Shown here: positions 45,142 through 57,302 of the stretch, in pieces
Numbering within the stretch: position 1 is the stretch's first letter
Layout: every line of letters begins with the position of its first letter
Assembly: GCF_000835495.1 (NCBI RefSeq)
Contig: NW_015622547.1
Coordinates: forward strand, 4,030,001-4,094,000
Direction: 5' to 3'
Length of the DNA: 64,000 bases
Source of the DNA: Cladophialophora immunda
Lineage: Eukaryota; Ascomycota; Eurotiomycetes; Chaetothyriales; Herpotrichiellaceae
The notes under the pieces: model-generated
Told to the model about the DNA's origin: nothing
The model's database searches: none
Seen by the model: the letters and a program-made list of their open reading frames with translations, nothing else
Made by a program: the position numbers and the translations under genes

Positions 45142-47469
45142 ATCGAGGCTAGGGCTTTGGGTGTACAAAATCGCGAGTGCCGTAGGGTCGAAACTAAGAG
45201 TCAAATAAAGATCGAGGTGTGTGGTCTCGCGGGTGATGACTTGGAGGGTCTGGAGTGTCCCAGTCTTGGTAATGAACCTGAGCCCGGTTTTATATATCCG
45301 CTCACAATTTAAGGTGCTTAGAGTCCGAATGTCATAGTCTAGAAGTGGATTTCAATGGCCAGAACCCTCAAAATTCAATTTTAATATTATGGTTTCTGAG
45401 AATGTGTTCCGTTTCGTAATCCCCAATGCTAAAGTGATTATAGTCTCCATAACCCCAATGTGTTATCGTACCTTCGGCGATGTTGTATTATGCCAGTGGC
45501 AATATTGCTGTCTTTCAATAAGTCGACTTAACAATTTTGTGTCAGAGCAGGCGAGCAACTTTAGATACCTCGTCTTCGGTTTGCCAGGTGTATCCCTCGG
45601 CCAAGATGAAGGTTGAAAGCGTTCCATTGTCATTATCCTGTTCGTTTGTCACGGTTGGTTGTCAGCGTTGACCGAGTTAGCCAGAAATGGACGACAAGCC
45701 TGAAGGGCGCGGAGGAGCCGTCGCGGCCGTAATAGCTAAACACCCAATCAGAAATTGGTGATCCAACATCTTCGCCGACTACCCAAATGGACACCTAGGG
45801 ATCGCTTAAGGGGTGAGTTTGGGGCACTTTTGGTCCGTTAAGTCGCTGGAAAAGTCGTGTGACCGTCGCCTGGGGTTGCCCTTCCCTCGCTCCCTCTTCC
45901 CATTCCCCTCCCCTGCTCTGTGCAGCCATTGTCTCCAGTTTTGGCATGCATCAACTAGATGCCTGGATTACTCTAACGGAAAGTCACAGCGTGATTACTG
46001 GGTGTGAACTTATTCCTGGGAAGAGAAGGCGGGATGCTTACAACTGTGAGCGTAGAATGCAGGTACCTCGGTTGCCGTGCAATGAAAGTCAAGTGCTCGG
46101 GGGTATAGCCATGTCAGAACTACAAGAAGCCGATACAAGAACCGTTTTCACATATCCAAAGTGATTGAAAGGTCGGTGAGTTCGGCCGAAGCCAACCTTG
46201 ACTACCGCAAGAAGGACTAAAGCTCTTTGGCTTCATTGGTGGTTTGTGCGATTAGATCAAGAGGCACAAGATAGCCTATCATCCAACATTCTCCGTCTCC
46301 AACACCTCGCCGGTAACTACTGAGCATGAAAACCGCGAGATGAATTCCTCCTTGGATAACACTCCTTGGTTTGACGACAACAAACTGATTTCTCAGTCTC
46401 CCATCCTTATTGGTGAAGCGGCAGACGAGCATTCACGACTCAGTTTCGTCAAATCATCGGATCCGCAAACACCCGTGCCATCATATTTTGCGCCTAAGCT
46501 ATACCACCAACGAAACATTAGCTGGCCCTGGTGGAGTCTTTCTCGAGCGAGTTTCCTCGCCGAGGCATCGTTGAAATCCACCAATCGCCGCTACTACATT
46601 GTCGGCCAGGATACGGTGATGGGGACTCTGGACCATGACGTTGTCGACCCTGAATCTGGACCACGGTCCTCCGAGTTCTAAGTATTGGGCACCGTTTGCC
46701 ATTGGAGGACTCTACGTGAGAAATTCGGGGGTTCAAGCCTGTCCGAGCATGGCAAGCTGCGCCAAAGCGTCTAAAATCCTCGGTCACATGGGGAACGCCC
46801 TGAGACAAATCACGCTGAGATTCTACTACTTCTCATAGTTAACTCCAGCGACGGGGAGCCTTCTGTCACCTGTTAACATTCGTAACTCAGTATTTCTGTT
46901 CATTGGAGGTCAATCGCCACCATAGTGCCTATATGTTTGCCAGAATGGCGATGCGCTCGGTGATCGTGACAGGTCTGCGTCTGAGTAGAACAGGTACTCA
47001 TCTCTCAGAACCAGCCACAGGTGAACACAAGTAGAAGCTGTTCTAGACTGCGTACAGCCTTGACCGGATGTGGGCAGCGTTGTTGAGCCATCCGGCCGCC
47101 GTACAAGACGACGAGATCGAGGTCGACCCACATTCGCATGATGGGTCGAGTGACTCGCTAGTGCGTCACGCATTGACAAATAACATTTTTGCTAGCAACG
47201 ACCAGGAGGCAAGCGTTGCCTTAGCACATCATGAAATCGCGTGATTCGGTCAGTGTATTGTTTGCATCGAGATGATCAGTATCTGAGCCTCTTGACTCGA
47301 GTCTACTAAGTCCTGAAAGATCTCCCAGAGTGGCGGGCACAGTTACCACCATATCTGTAACTCCAGACGATATCCAAGAGAATAGCCCCCAGAACAAATT
47401 TAGTCTTGACATACTTATCCTTTCTTTAGGCTAGTGTCTCTCTATACATCTTCACCCCTTTAAGGCTAA
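45142..47469. other. gene-free stretch
   Basis: This is 5' flank of the DUF1338 gene followed by more than 2 kb without a recognised gene. Several open frames of 60-113 codons lack family features. It leads into the LTR remnant at 47.5-47.85 kb and may be old transposon or relic sequence. Confidence 0.4.
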
Positions 47470-47851
47470 GCCACCCCCGAAGAATTCTTTATTATATTAT
47501 TGGCCGCTTTACAACACGTGAGGTGTCAACGAGCAAAACCGAGGTTGTTTACTTAATAATATAGTAGTAGGATAGATATAGCTAAGACGGAAAACCAAAA
47601 TGGTAGTATATAGATCTTTACGTAAAGCGTATTACCAGAGGAATTCGACTACTGGGCGAACCAAGTTGACTACGAAGGAAACTATAGAAGTTCAAGGGCT
47701 TATGTGGGAGACTCGTTACATGTTCAACATATAACGGCGTTGTTTTTTCCTTCTGGGGCTGGCCCTTGGCTGCCAATGAAGTTTTGTTCGTAACACTCTC
47801 CTTCTTTTATAGGTGTACTCATGGTTGCCTATGGGGTCGTGTTCGTAACAC
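47470..47851 (-). mobile_element. LTR retrotransposon remnant (LTR end)
   Basis: Two direct copies of a 26-base motif sharing TGTTCGTAACAC lie at 47771-47796 and 47826-47851, 55 bases apart. Read on the minus strand they begin GTGTTACGAAC followed by CGACCCCATAGGCA, very like the element end at 63029 on the plus strand. The flank down to about 47470 is AT-rich with TAG/ATA-rich text like the degenerate element at the right edge. I see no protein domain. The left border is a guess. Confidence 0.4.
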
Positions 47852-48001
47852 ATATGTCGATGGCGATATCTCCAGGGGGAGAGGAGATATCGGGATGAGG
47901 TGATTGAGAGGGCTTGAGGGGTCAGACAGACCTCTAGGAAGGAAAGAGAGACCATTAGAAGGAAAGGTTCTCTATCCCTAAAGCGAAAGTTCTGAGTATC
48001 C

Positions 48002-49963
48002 TCAATCACCTTTGACAGACTTCTGGCCATATTCCTTGCTCGATTTGTCCAGCTCGACACCAACAACGGCCGCCTGCTCCTCATGACTTCGGTGATGGAG
48101 GATTTCATGGTGAATAGTGTTCTGGAGCTGAACATTGACTTTAGGACCCGTATACACATCGCGTTGCCACAAATACCAAGCAATGAGAACATATGCTGTG
48201 ATGCCAACGATCACGACACTGTTCAACTCATCAGAAACACGGTAGTTCATGTTTCGGGGAATCAAGAGTCTACGGGTATGGCTTCACTTACCTCGCCCAG
48301 TTCATGTTCGTGACTGTTTTTGGACTTGTGATAGGTATGCAAGCCATTACGTCCAAGAAAATACGCCATGCACACGCTACTGCGTTGACGACCGCTCCCC
48401 ATTTCCCCAAATTGAGATGCCTTTCGGGGAGGACTCCTCGACCCCGCCATACGAATATTTCTTGAGGAATTACATAGGAAGTCATCATGAAGACAATATT
48501 GGCACCAACCATGGATGCAAAGGTGGTAGACGATCCGAGGAAAATCAGGCCATACATCTGGAAGGGACACAGAATTCGTCAGCGTTGAAACATAGTCAGT
48601 CATTCCAGACCTTGGTTGAACCTACCATTGGTACCAACCCCGAGAGAACCGCCACATTCAGAGGCATCTGGAAACGAGGAGACACTTGAGACCACCAAAG
48701 AGAACCTGGGAATGTGTTATCTCTCGAAGCTGCCCAGATCTGACGACTCGATCCAGCAACATTGGCAGTGGCACAGCCAAGCATGCAGAATGCGAAAGCT
48801 GCCAAGAGCACTATCGTTGCAGCTTTACTGCCTGTTGCTTGATAGAATATCTCTATCAATGGGAGGCCACTCGGCGGAGCAATAACTCGTTCGACATCCA
48901 CAATGACGAACAAACAAGCAAGAGCAAATGGCCATGCTACGTAGTATACTGTAAGCACTCTATGGCTCGCGGCATGAGACAAGCTGGGAAAACTTACTCG
49001 TAATCAACCCGATTATCACCGGCATAACTATAGCCTTGGGGACATTGACCATGGGGTTTGGAATCTCCCCTGACAGGTGTGCACCAGCATCAGTACCCAT
49101 GAACCCATGTGCATTATTCAAGAGACACAGCAGGAACAGGAGCCCCTTGGTATCCCATCCTGAAGCATCGGTGATATCTCCAAATACCCAGGAAGCCTTT
49201 TGGAAATTGGGGGCTGCGCAGACCAAGATGGTGATAATAGTTGCGGTAAGAGACGTGAGCGAAAAGTACACTGCACTCATGCCACAGTCAAAATCCTCAC
49301 CGAGACGCCCGGGTATCCAAAGCGAACAGCAAACTCACGTATAAATTTGGAGAACAACGGGACAAACCGGCTTCCGAAGACATTGATCGCCACGGCGAGC
49401 CAGAGTATCACAGCGTAAAGGAGCCACTGATGCCATGGGTGAATGACATAGTCTGGAATGGATATCTTCACCATTGCCAATATCATCGCCGCAATGAAAT
49501 TGGCTACACTGGCGTTCCCAAGCCACCAGCCAGCCGTGCTGACGCAAGCAGGGCTAAAGCGAAAGGTGTGAGCAGTGAACAGCTATCGATACATCATGTG
49601 CGAAGGGGAACCTTACATATAAGACGCAAAACGAGCCCATGCTGGTGTCGCAACTCGAAAAGACCAGTAGTACTGCGCTCCCGAGTTGGGATAAGCAGAC
49701 GCCAGCTCTGCCATGCCCAGCGACACGATCCAGCCCATAGCGGCTGCAATGAGGAGCGTCCACAGGACCCCGGCAGACCCAAATTCCCCGAGACCCGTAC
49801 CAATAGCGCTTCCGAAACCATTCCAGCTCGCAGTGAGGGCGAAGGAAAGTGATAGAAGTGACAACAAAGAGAATTTTCGCGGCATCGCACATTGATACCC
49901 CTGAGCCTCGAGCTCGCGGTCATCAGCATTGTTATACACGCTCGCTTTACTTTCAACGTCCAT
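48002..49963 (-). CDS. amino-acid/GABA/choline-type permease (APC family)
   Basis: A twelve-helix importer of the fungal amino acid/choline transporter group (GABA permease, HNM1-like), 541 residues. Exons 49963-49617, 49538-49339, 49270-48998, 48948-48626, 48557-48292 and 48218-48002. Visible features are LSFALTASWNGFGSAIGTGLGEFG in two pieces around helix 1, GMAELASAYPNSGAQYYW, INVFGSRFVPLFSKF, NNAHGFMGTDAGAHLSGE and ASRDNTFPG. All are typical of this group; substrate could be GABA, choline or another amine. A short hydrophilic tail ends the protein. It is followed, on the same strand, by the LTR remnant. Confidence 0.9.
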
Positions 49964-50880
49964 TCTACCCCAGGTGGTATTATGATACCTGAGTCAGAGT
50001 GGACAGTCGTTAGTAGCAGCTGTGTGTACGCCAACGTGGGAGAGGGGCCTTGGGCCGCCTTTGGGAGGGTGAATTCTCTTTGACACAACATCCATCTGAG
50101 ATATCTGTGCTAGGGGGCCGCTTTGAAATACTAGTCCATGGCGAGCCGCATCGCTCAAAGCTAAGGGTCTGAAGGCCCTCGAACAATCAGCCTCGTCCGT
50201 GCAATATCTGTGCGCACTTTATTATTTAGCTTCCCTAAAGCGGTAATTACCTAAAGTGGTAAGGTTCTAGATACGGTATGGGCTTCAGGGTTAAGCTTCG
50301 ATCGATCGGGTCGTCGAAGTTTGTTTCTCCTGAGTCTACGAGCAGATTCACTGTTGGATTCTCCTCGCAAATGTATCTTTGTTGTATACGTATATGATGG
50401 TAAAATTGGACCAGTGTATTGGTCGTGGTTGGCGCCCATTTACCTTCCCGGCGCCAGCTCTACAGTTTGGATGCGCAAGTGAAGAAGCGCCGACGTATGC
50501 TAACGAGGACACGTGTGAGCGGTACCAGGAGGCTGGAGACACCGGTTGCCTATCATGGAGTCCAACAGAATTCTTTCCGGTCTCATTTTTCCAATTGAAC
50601 TGGGTTCGAACCAGTCATTGGACCGCTATAGTCTGCACAGCACCAGACGTTTTCAAACATATGATCTCTCGATGATAAGACCAATTCGAAGTGTCTCGAG
50701 GACGTCGAGTCTCCGAATATTGTTCATCAAGATATTCTGTATCGTGGCCGTTGTGGATGTCGGGCCTGATCATACTCAACCAAATATCCTTGATAACGAT
50801 CCAGTCCTGACTGAAATAGTCGGCACCGCTATTCATTTTCCACGGTCGGAAACACGCTACCCACAGCAAAATGTATAGTA
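49964..50880. other. gene-free stretch
   Basis: This is promoter of the permease and flank of the GDA1 relic. A frame at 50546-50878 includes a hydrophobic stretch that could be the old membrane anchor of the relic, but the match is weak. Confidence 0.4.
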
Positions 50881-51258
50881 CCGCACGACCTTAGGAAGCC
50901 ACTCGTTCAATATGTAATCATGATCGATGGGGGAAGTACCAGAAGCCGGATTCATGTCTACAGATTCAACAACTGCGGCCAAAAACCCGAATTGGAAGAC
51001 GAACACTTCCAAATGACGGAGATAAGACTGGAAGGATCAGGATCGAGTTCTTATGACCACCCTGAAGAGGCCGCGGCAAGTCTCGACGACCTCATGCAGT
51101 TCGCACAATCAGGTGTAGCCCGAGAGTTCCATTCACGTACACCTGTTGCCGTAAAGTCAACGGCAGGACTTCGACTTCTTGGTTGTCGAGTAGTATCGGC
51201 AATACTGGGAGTTGTCCAAGCACGGCTTGAAGAGCGTGGGAAGCATAATTTCCGTTAG
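50881..51258 (+). pseudogene. truncated GDA1/CD39 nucleoside diphosphatase relic
   Basis: About 126 codons encode the N-terminal catalytic segment of a Golgi guanosine diphosphatase (GDA1/CD39 family): PLVQYVIMID, then SRIHVYRFNNCG, PELEDEHFQMTE, AAASLDDLM and PVAVKSTAGLRLLG. Full-length enzymes have some 500-600 residues; here the match stops at 51258 and nothing downstream resembles the rest. Apyrase region 1, normally DAGSTGSR, reads DGGSTRSR with two changes at conserved positions. No start or promoter is evident. A dispersed, truncated gene copy is the simplest reading; the functional parent should lie elsewhere in the genome. Confidence 0.75.
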
Positions 51259-51803
51259 CCTCTGTCCAAGCGCCTACTGCCGGCATAGTCATATCCTGTC
51301 ACCGCCCCCGATAGTTAGTTTTCCGAAATGATATCCCTAACCATATGGCCATGTCAGGGTTACAAACCAGGCTCATCTTTAGCACCTTGTAGGCACTACG
51401 CCGCACTTGAAGCGGAGCTATAGGTAGGATGGATTCTTTTGCTACCCTTTATATCCTTTCCGTTTACTCTGCCCTCTTGCCACGCACGACAAGGAAACAC
51501 TTAGACTTATCCTAGCCCACCTTCGGGTCAGTATATTTATAGGCAAGACAAAGACGTACTATCACCCATGATACCGGCACTTTCGCCTCGTGTGGCGCTT
51601 CGAGAATGCATGGCTATATATCACCTCTATGCCATACACTCATTATCCAAACTATCGGCCATCGCACTGAGGCCATACTTCTCTTCAGGAGGTTAAAGAT
51701 GCAATGAGGGAACGCTCAATGAATTACTACTGTTTGCTGGCTGCGATAGAGGCTATGAGATTATACAGACTATCTTACTCGTCCCTCAGCTCTTCAACGA
51801 TAT
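51259..51803. other. gene-free stretch
   Basis: AT-richer intergenic sequence between the GDA1 relic and the secreted-protein gene; nothing recognised. Confidence 0.4.
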
Positions 51804-53020
51804 TCAGTCGAGTATAATAGAATCCCACCGTCCACAGTTAGCATTCCCAACACCATATGCAGGTGTAGTGTGGGTCGGGTCACGGCTAAATTCAATGGTG
51901 TTTCCTACACCGTTCGAGCCCTGGCCTTCAGTACAAGTGCCAATAGCTATGAGACACGTTTGAGTGTCAAAGGACCACGCCCAGAGGGCCCCATCGGGAT
52001 TGATGATGGCTGAGACGCAACAGTCATACTCGTTGGTAGCATCTGTCTCCTGACCTGAGCCATTCCCAAAGAAACCGCTGACCGCGCGAGAATTGACGGA
52101 GTTGGCCTGGTTATTGGTTGCCTGTTGAAGATATTAATGGTAATGCTTTCATATATGTGCTAGCTATATCTTACACAAGCGGCATAGGCCGAAGTGGTCG
52201 AAGTGAAAGATGTAACGATAGTGACTGTAGTAGACGTTTCTGTACTGATCGAGGTAGTTGTCGTAGTATCGGTACTCGTAACTGTGGTGCTTACTCCTAT
52301 AAAGATGACGATTAGCTCGGATGAGGGCTACCTGTATAATCAATACTACTCACCCGGTGTTGTCGTAAATGTCGACGTGCTCGTGATTGTTGTGCTGAAC
52401 TTTCTTGTCGAAGCTGTTGTCGTGAAGGTTGTTGTGGTGGTAGAGCAACTGCTATGATATTCATAGCACGACACATCACCACGGCCGCCAGGATTGGCAG
52501 GGTTAAAACCACGCTTCGGTACAGCGATATTCGCACTGATATCGACACCAAAACTCACATCTCTCTTAATCGAGCCACTGTCTTGGTCAAAAGATGCACC
52601 CGGGACCGTTATTTCAACTGGCAAGAAACTAAGTGACGTTGTAATAAGTGATGTCGAGACGGTCTCCGTAGTTGAGGTGGAAGTTGAGACCGAGGTAGTC
52701 ACGGAAGTGTCAGTTAACGTTGAGGTTATTGTTTCAGTCGCGGTAAAGGTAGACGTTGATGCCGTCGAAGTCACAGTGGTAGTGTCCGTGATCGTTGAGG
52801 TCGTGCTGGGAGTGATGGTGCTAGTCACTGTATTGGTCGAGATGCAAGAGGTAGTCAATGCTGACCATTTAGTCTGAGGGCCTCGGGACGGCTTCATGAC
52901 GATCGATGTGAAGCATTTCGTGGGGTATTTGGGAGGCAAGCCTGGTCCGGGTGCGGCAACGGCAGCAACAATGAAAGCGAGCAGGATAGGAAGGTAGTTG
53001 ACAAACGAGTGTGAATGCAT
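51804..53020 (-). CDS. secreted Thr/Ser-rich protein with Cys-containing C-terminal domain
   Basis: Three exons (53020-52354, 52296-52175, 52121-51804) give 368 residues. A signal peptide is clear: a hydrophobic core near residues 8-22 ending AAVAAPGPG. A long region (about 60-125 and 195-255) of Thr/Ser/Val repeats such as TSTITDTTTVTST follows, expected to be heavily O-glycosylated, interrupted by a short non-repetitive insert with KRDV, a possible Kex2 site. The C-terminal 106 residues form a compact domain with DCCVSAI, WAWSFDTQTC, GTCTEGQG and ANCGRW. No GPI-anchor signal is visible, so a wall-associated or secreted protein is likely. I do not recognise the C-terminal domain. Confidence 0.75.
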
Positions 53021-54993
53021 AATCGCAAATAAACCTCAAAATACTTCAAACGAATGGACGGAGATACACTCCTTTGACAATGATGCAATGGACGAAGAAA
53101 AGCACTTCGCAAGCATATGTTGGACAATCTTCCAGTTATAGTCGATTTCTGGGGAAAACCCCCAGTTACTGGAATGCAGATAATTTAGTGAAGGGATAAC
53201 AGGAACTTTTGGGCGCATGTCGATGAGGAATGAGCGTAATTCAAGCTGCTACAAAACTTCTCACATCTACCGCTTAACTAGGTTATGGTCGTATGGCTAG
53301 CTCAATTGAGGTCGCATGTCTAGCTCAGTTGAGGAATAAGCATCTCGGTACAGTTTTAGCTAAAGTTGGATCGCTGTGAGCATGCACAACGCAAGGGGCA
53401 GATCACCTAACACACTCGCAAGGCTAGCGGAGGCACCTCACGCTTAAAGTATGGAGGCCTGACGAGCAGTGGTAGAGTGTCTTTCATTTTCAGATATCGC
53501 TAGAACTGCTTTTGCGGTTGTCCAGAACATGCACCGTATCTCACTAGTCCCTCCACAAGAAAGATTTGAAAGGACGGTGTCGAAACGCCTTGCTGTTGCT
53601 CACCTAGCGAAGATGGGAAGATGATTGCCATTGATGAACCAGCTTCCATCACGGTTACGACGGCATCACTAAAGGGCCAAAGTGGAACTACGGTACTCGA
53701 TTTTGCGAGGCAGACGGCGGTGCCTGGACAACGCTAGGCTTGTCAATGTAATGTGTCCCTACCTACTCACGTACACAGTCTAATTGGCGTTGATATGGGA
53801 GATACATAAATGTAGCTAGATCGACTGGGCGAAGAGATCTTTTTAAGTAAAGTACTCATTAAAGTACGGAGCACAATCTCTAGATTGTTTCCAGGGCGGG
53901 GAGTAGCGCGATGTGTCACAGACAGGCCGTCAAGGTACCCTCGACAACAACCCCAGGCACAATTGAGCTACCAATAGGCACTAGATAGGCGACCATTAGA
54001 TTAGTGCTAGTGTAGCCTCGTTCTGGGTGCACTCTCCGGCTCAGTCCTCGCCTCTAGGCTCGTCCTTCTCGCTCTCTAGCTTAATCTTTTCGTATAGTGC
54101 AATCCATAGACTTTTGGAGCACCCTCCATACCGCCTCCGTGCCGTGCCGTCATACCATTACTCGTTTGGCCAGATTCTCGAGAGTAGATCATTACTGTAA
54201 TCCTCCTTAGCATTCTGTCCATGAAGTGCGGTAGCGGATTAGGTAGTTCATTCTGATATGGAGCATCAGCAATGTGCAGATCGAAGGACAAGGTCAGTCT
54301 ACTCGAGCAAAAGTCGGAGGTAGTTCGCGATGTCCTCGACACAGACGTATTCAGTGGCTGAATTCGATTGTCGCTCTCTAGCTTGTGGTAGATGGTGTAC
54401 ACGATGGGCACGGTGCGTCCTGTCCAGTCTGACAAAATGTTGAAATATTATAATATCGTACAGATGAAAACAAATTTTGCTAAGAATGTGTTTCGCCGTG
54501 ATGCGTTACTCTAATCAAGTAGCTACTCGTAGACAATTAGAGCCTCAGTGGGCCAATTACAGCTGTTACTATGAATCTCCACCAAAGATAAGCGAGGTCG
54601 GCTTTGCACAGCCCGTGCCGAGGCACCAAACATTCTTAGCCCCCACGACCGGTGAGACATGGGTGAGCTCAGGGCGGCATTACCCCTCTCCGAATCGGGG
54701 GTGAGGCGCGAGCAGATTTCCCGGCCCTTGGCAACCCTATCAGTCACAGTGCGCAGACAAGGAGTCCGAGGACGTGCTTGCCCGCGCCCTAGTTAAATGT
54801 TCAATAAACACTATCTACTCTACAGACTCAAAGCCTTTCAACGGCGAAGGCCTAGACCCTTGTTGATATTCGGACGGAGAAAGGTGCCTAGACTCTCTAC
54901 CTATGTATTCCTGCCCCTTACCGCGCTCGAGGCTCGATGAGTTGTCCTACCACCCGATGATCGTAACCTCTCGGTTCCTTGTCCTGCGTTGCA
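53021..54993. other. gene-free stretch
   Basis: Nearly 2 kb with no recognised gene. It contains a 23-base tandem duplication at 53287-53332. A minus-strand open frame at 54076-54435 has no family features. Confidence 0.4.
53287..53332. repeat. 23-base tandem duplication
   Basis: Two adjacent 23-base units of the form GGTCG(T/C)ATG..CTAGCTCA.TTGA differ at three positions. They lie upstream of the secreted-protein gene, about 270 bases from its ATG. Confidence 0.75.
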
Positions 54994-57273
54994 ATGGAAC
55001 CTCAGCCCTCCGCACCTCGCAGAGGTCGTCCACCAAAATCTGCAAGGAATGATTGTCATACCTGTGTGGCCCGTCGGTGGAAATGCGACCGTGCCAGTCC
55101 GCGCTGTGGGAACTGTGAGAAGTCGGGCAACACCTGCGGTGGATTTGCAGTACAACTCTCCTGGCAGCCAGGATTCTCCCTCCAAAAGAAGCCAGTCAAG
55201 AGGCAAATTGCACGCAGGTCTAGATGGAGGGGTTATGACGGCGCTTCGGGCCCGCGTCAATTGGAATTCATCAGTGAGCATCTCGTGGAATCATCTCAAG
55301 AGTATGGCGAAACTCGCGTGCGGCAAGCCCTTCGAAGACTCTCACAAGCAACCAGCAGGCCACAGCAAAGTCCGTCGTCCAATGATAAACCTACTGCTAG
55401 CAATTCTCGTCTTCCAGAGGTGGGTATGCCTGGTAGCGAATCGAATATGATGAACGCTCGAGCAGACCCAGGTGCAGAAGCCATTTACATGTACAGAGAA
55501 GACACCAGTATGGCGGAGCCCTACGACCTCGGTGAGGAAGGTGCAGAAGAAACCTATTTAGACAATGAGATACCTATTGTGGCAGCGCCTTTGGACCTCG
55601 ATGAGCTAACGTCATTCAACACGACCATCCTGCCTTCCTACCCGAACTCACCAATCAACGAACCAGAGTTCCATCTCGATCCCAATCACGTTGAAAATCA
55701 GAGCCAAGTTGGAATACCTTCTGACTTAGTGTTCGACTGCGAGTCAACGGTCGACGAGCTCGCCGATTGTCAAGATGGATTTGAGACCGTCACAGGCCTA
55801 GAGCTCTATGATTCACATCGACCTTTTGCTGCGGCTTCCAAGGATATACGGACTTTGTCGTACCATTTTCTCCAAACAATTCCCCCTCGTCCTCTATATA
55901 CCGGGCAGTTTGAGTGGCTGGAACCTATTTTCGAGAGATGTAATGTTTCCCAACTATTTGAACCTTTCGGGACTAATCATGTTGAATATCGCCAGACAAC
56001 AATGAGTTCTGCCTTATCCCGTTGACTTTGGACATGCCGGCGAACCCCTTTCGGTCTCGTATGAACGCCTTACAAAAGTCTGGATATCTCCTACACGCCG
56101 TGCTCGCATTGGCATGTCACCACACGGACCATTCGTCGCTCAGCAGCAGCGGCCGACATCAGCTTTCAGAGACGGTACTAAATCACGGTCAAATTGCCCT
56201 TCAGTTGTTCCGTCAAGCCCTCAATAATGATAACGTCAACCAAATCGCAGCCTCATTGCTTGACACGATTATTACTTTATTCTCTCTGGATGTAAGCTGC
56301 CTTCCCCCACGCTCTCATCGCAAATTAGCTCAGGAGCACCTCAGGAAGCATATTCTCTACTCGGCAGCTGGACGACACACCTCACTGGCGCTTATAATGT
56401 CGTGCAATTAAGTGGTGGCGTGGAAGCCTGGACGAGAAACCCTCGTGCTGCGGTTCAAGTTGCACTTCTTACCTGGTGGGTTGACTAAAACAGCTATATC
56501 ACCGCTCCGAGTATATCCAAACTAAAAACTCAATTTCTAGGTGGGATGCAGTGCTCAGCTTAGTCAACAGAACCCCATGCATCTTTCCCTACGAATATTT
56601 TGAATCAGTTCTCGCCTGCGCGGACGACCGATTTTTTACGTATTTTGGACTATGTGGCTGCCCACGCAGCCTCGTGGTCCCACTGGTTCAGCTAGCACAT
56701 CTGGCAGAAGAAAAGCAGAAGTCCTCGTCTATGCGCTGGGTTTCCTTCGACGACAGCCTCGTCTTAGAGATCGAACAGTCCCTTGAAACCTGGAGTCATA
56801 ATCCCTCTGACACAGCGTTCGACGATGAAGAGAACGTGCATAAAGATATGGATCAAATACACTGTTCTGAGGCATGGCGCAACGGGCTCCTCCTCTACAT
56901 CTACCGCGTCTTCCGGTGGAAGCCCGGCGATAGAACTCCTGGCCGGGTGATTCACCGCGCCAGGACTATTTTGGATCATGCCTGCGCATGCCGTGACGAT
57001 CAGTTCGTTGCTAGGCAGGCCTTGCTTCCTTTATTCTTCGCAGGTTGCGAGATGCATGATCCCGACGCGCGGAATACTATCAGAGAACTCTGTTCCGCCT
57101 GGCACGATCGAACTGGATACTATATGTTTGGTGGCATGATTCCCCTACTGGAAGAAGTGTGGACGGCTCAAGCTACTCATGGCCCTGAGCAAGTATGGTG
57201 GGGTCAGGTCGTGGACGAAAAGAGTCGCAAAGAATCTCAGAACTCGCTCCAGGTCCGAATTTGTTTTGGCTGA
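54994..57273 (+). CDS. Zn2Cys6 transcription factor (second)
   Basis: A nuclear regulator of 701 residues from exons 54994-55939, 55996-56291, 56345-56475 and 56541-57273. An AT-hook-like RRGRPPK precedes the zinc cluster with Cys 21, 24, 31, 38, 41 and 48 (spacing 2-6-6-2-6). An acidic linker follows. The C-terminal half is of the fungal_trans_2/DUF3468 type (PF11951): NEFCLIPLTLDMPANPFR, HAVLALACHH, SWTTHLTGA and LTWWDAVLSL. The start is the ATG at 54994; the frame is open upstream only to a TTG. All exons close in frame. It ends 29 bases from the broken RidA gene and heads the amide/amine group, so it probably regulated that group. Confidence 0.88.
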
Positions 57274-57302
57274 TTGCCATCCTGGCCCATGATCCTTAGG
57301 AC

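Noticed and set aside
50601..50615. GGTTCGAAC resembling a tRNA T-arm
   Set aside because: No acceptor stem, D-arm or A-box could be placed around it; no tRNA gene was found anywhere in the window by eye.
54076..54435. Minus-strand open frame of 119 codons as a gene or transposase piece
   Set aside because: No recognisable domain, no splice context and no repeat borders.
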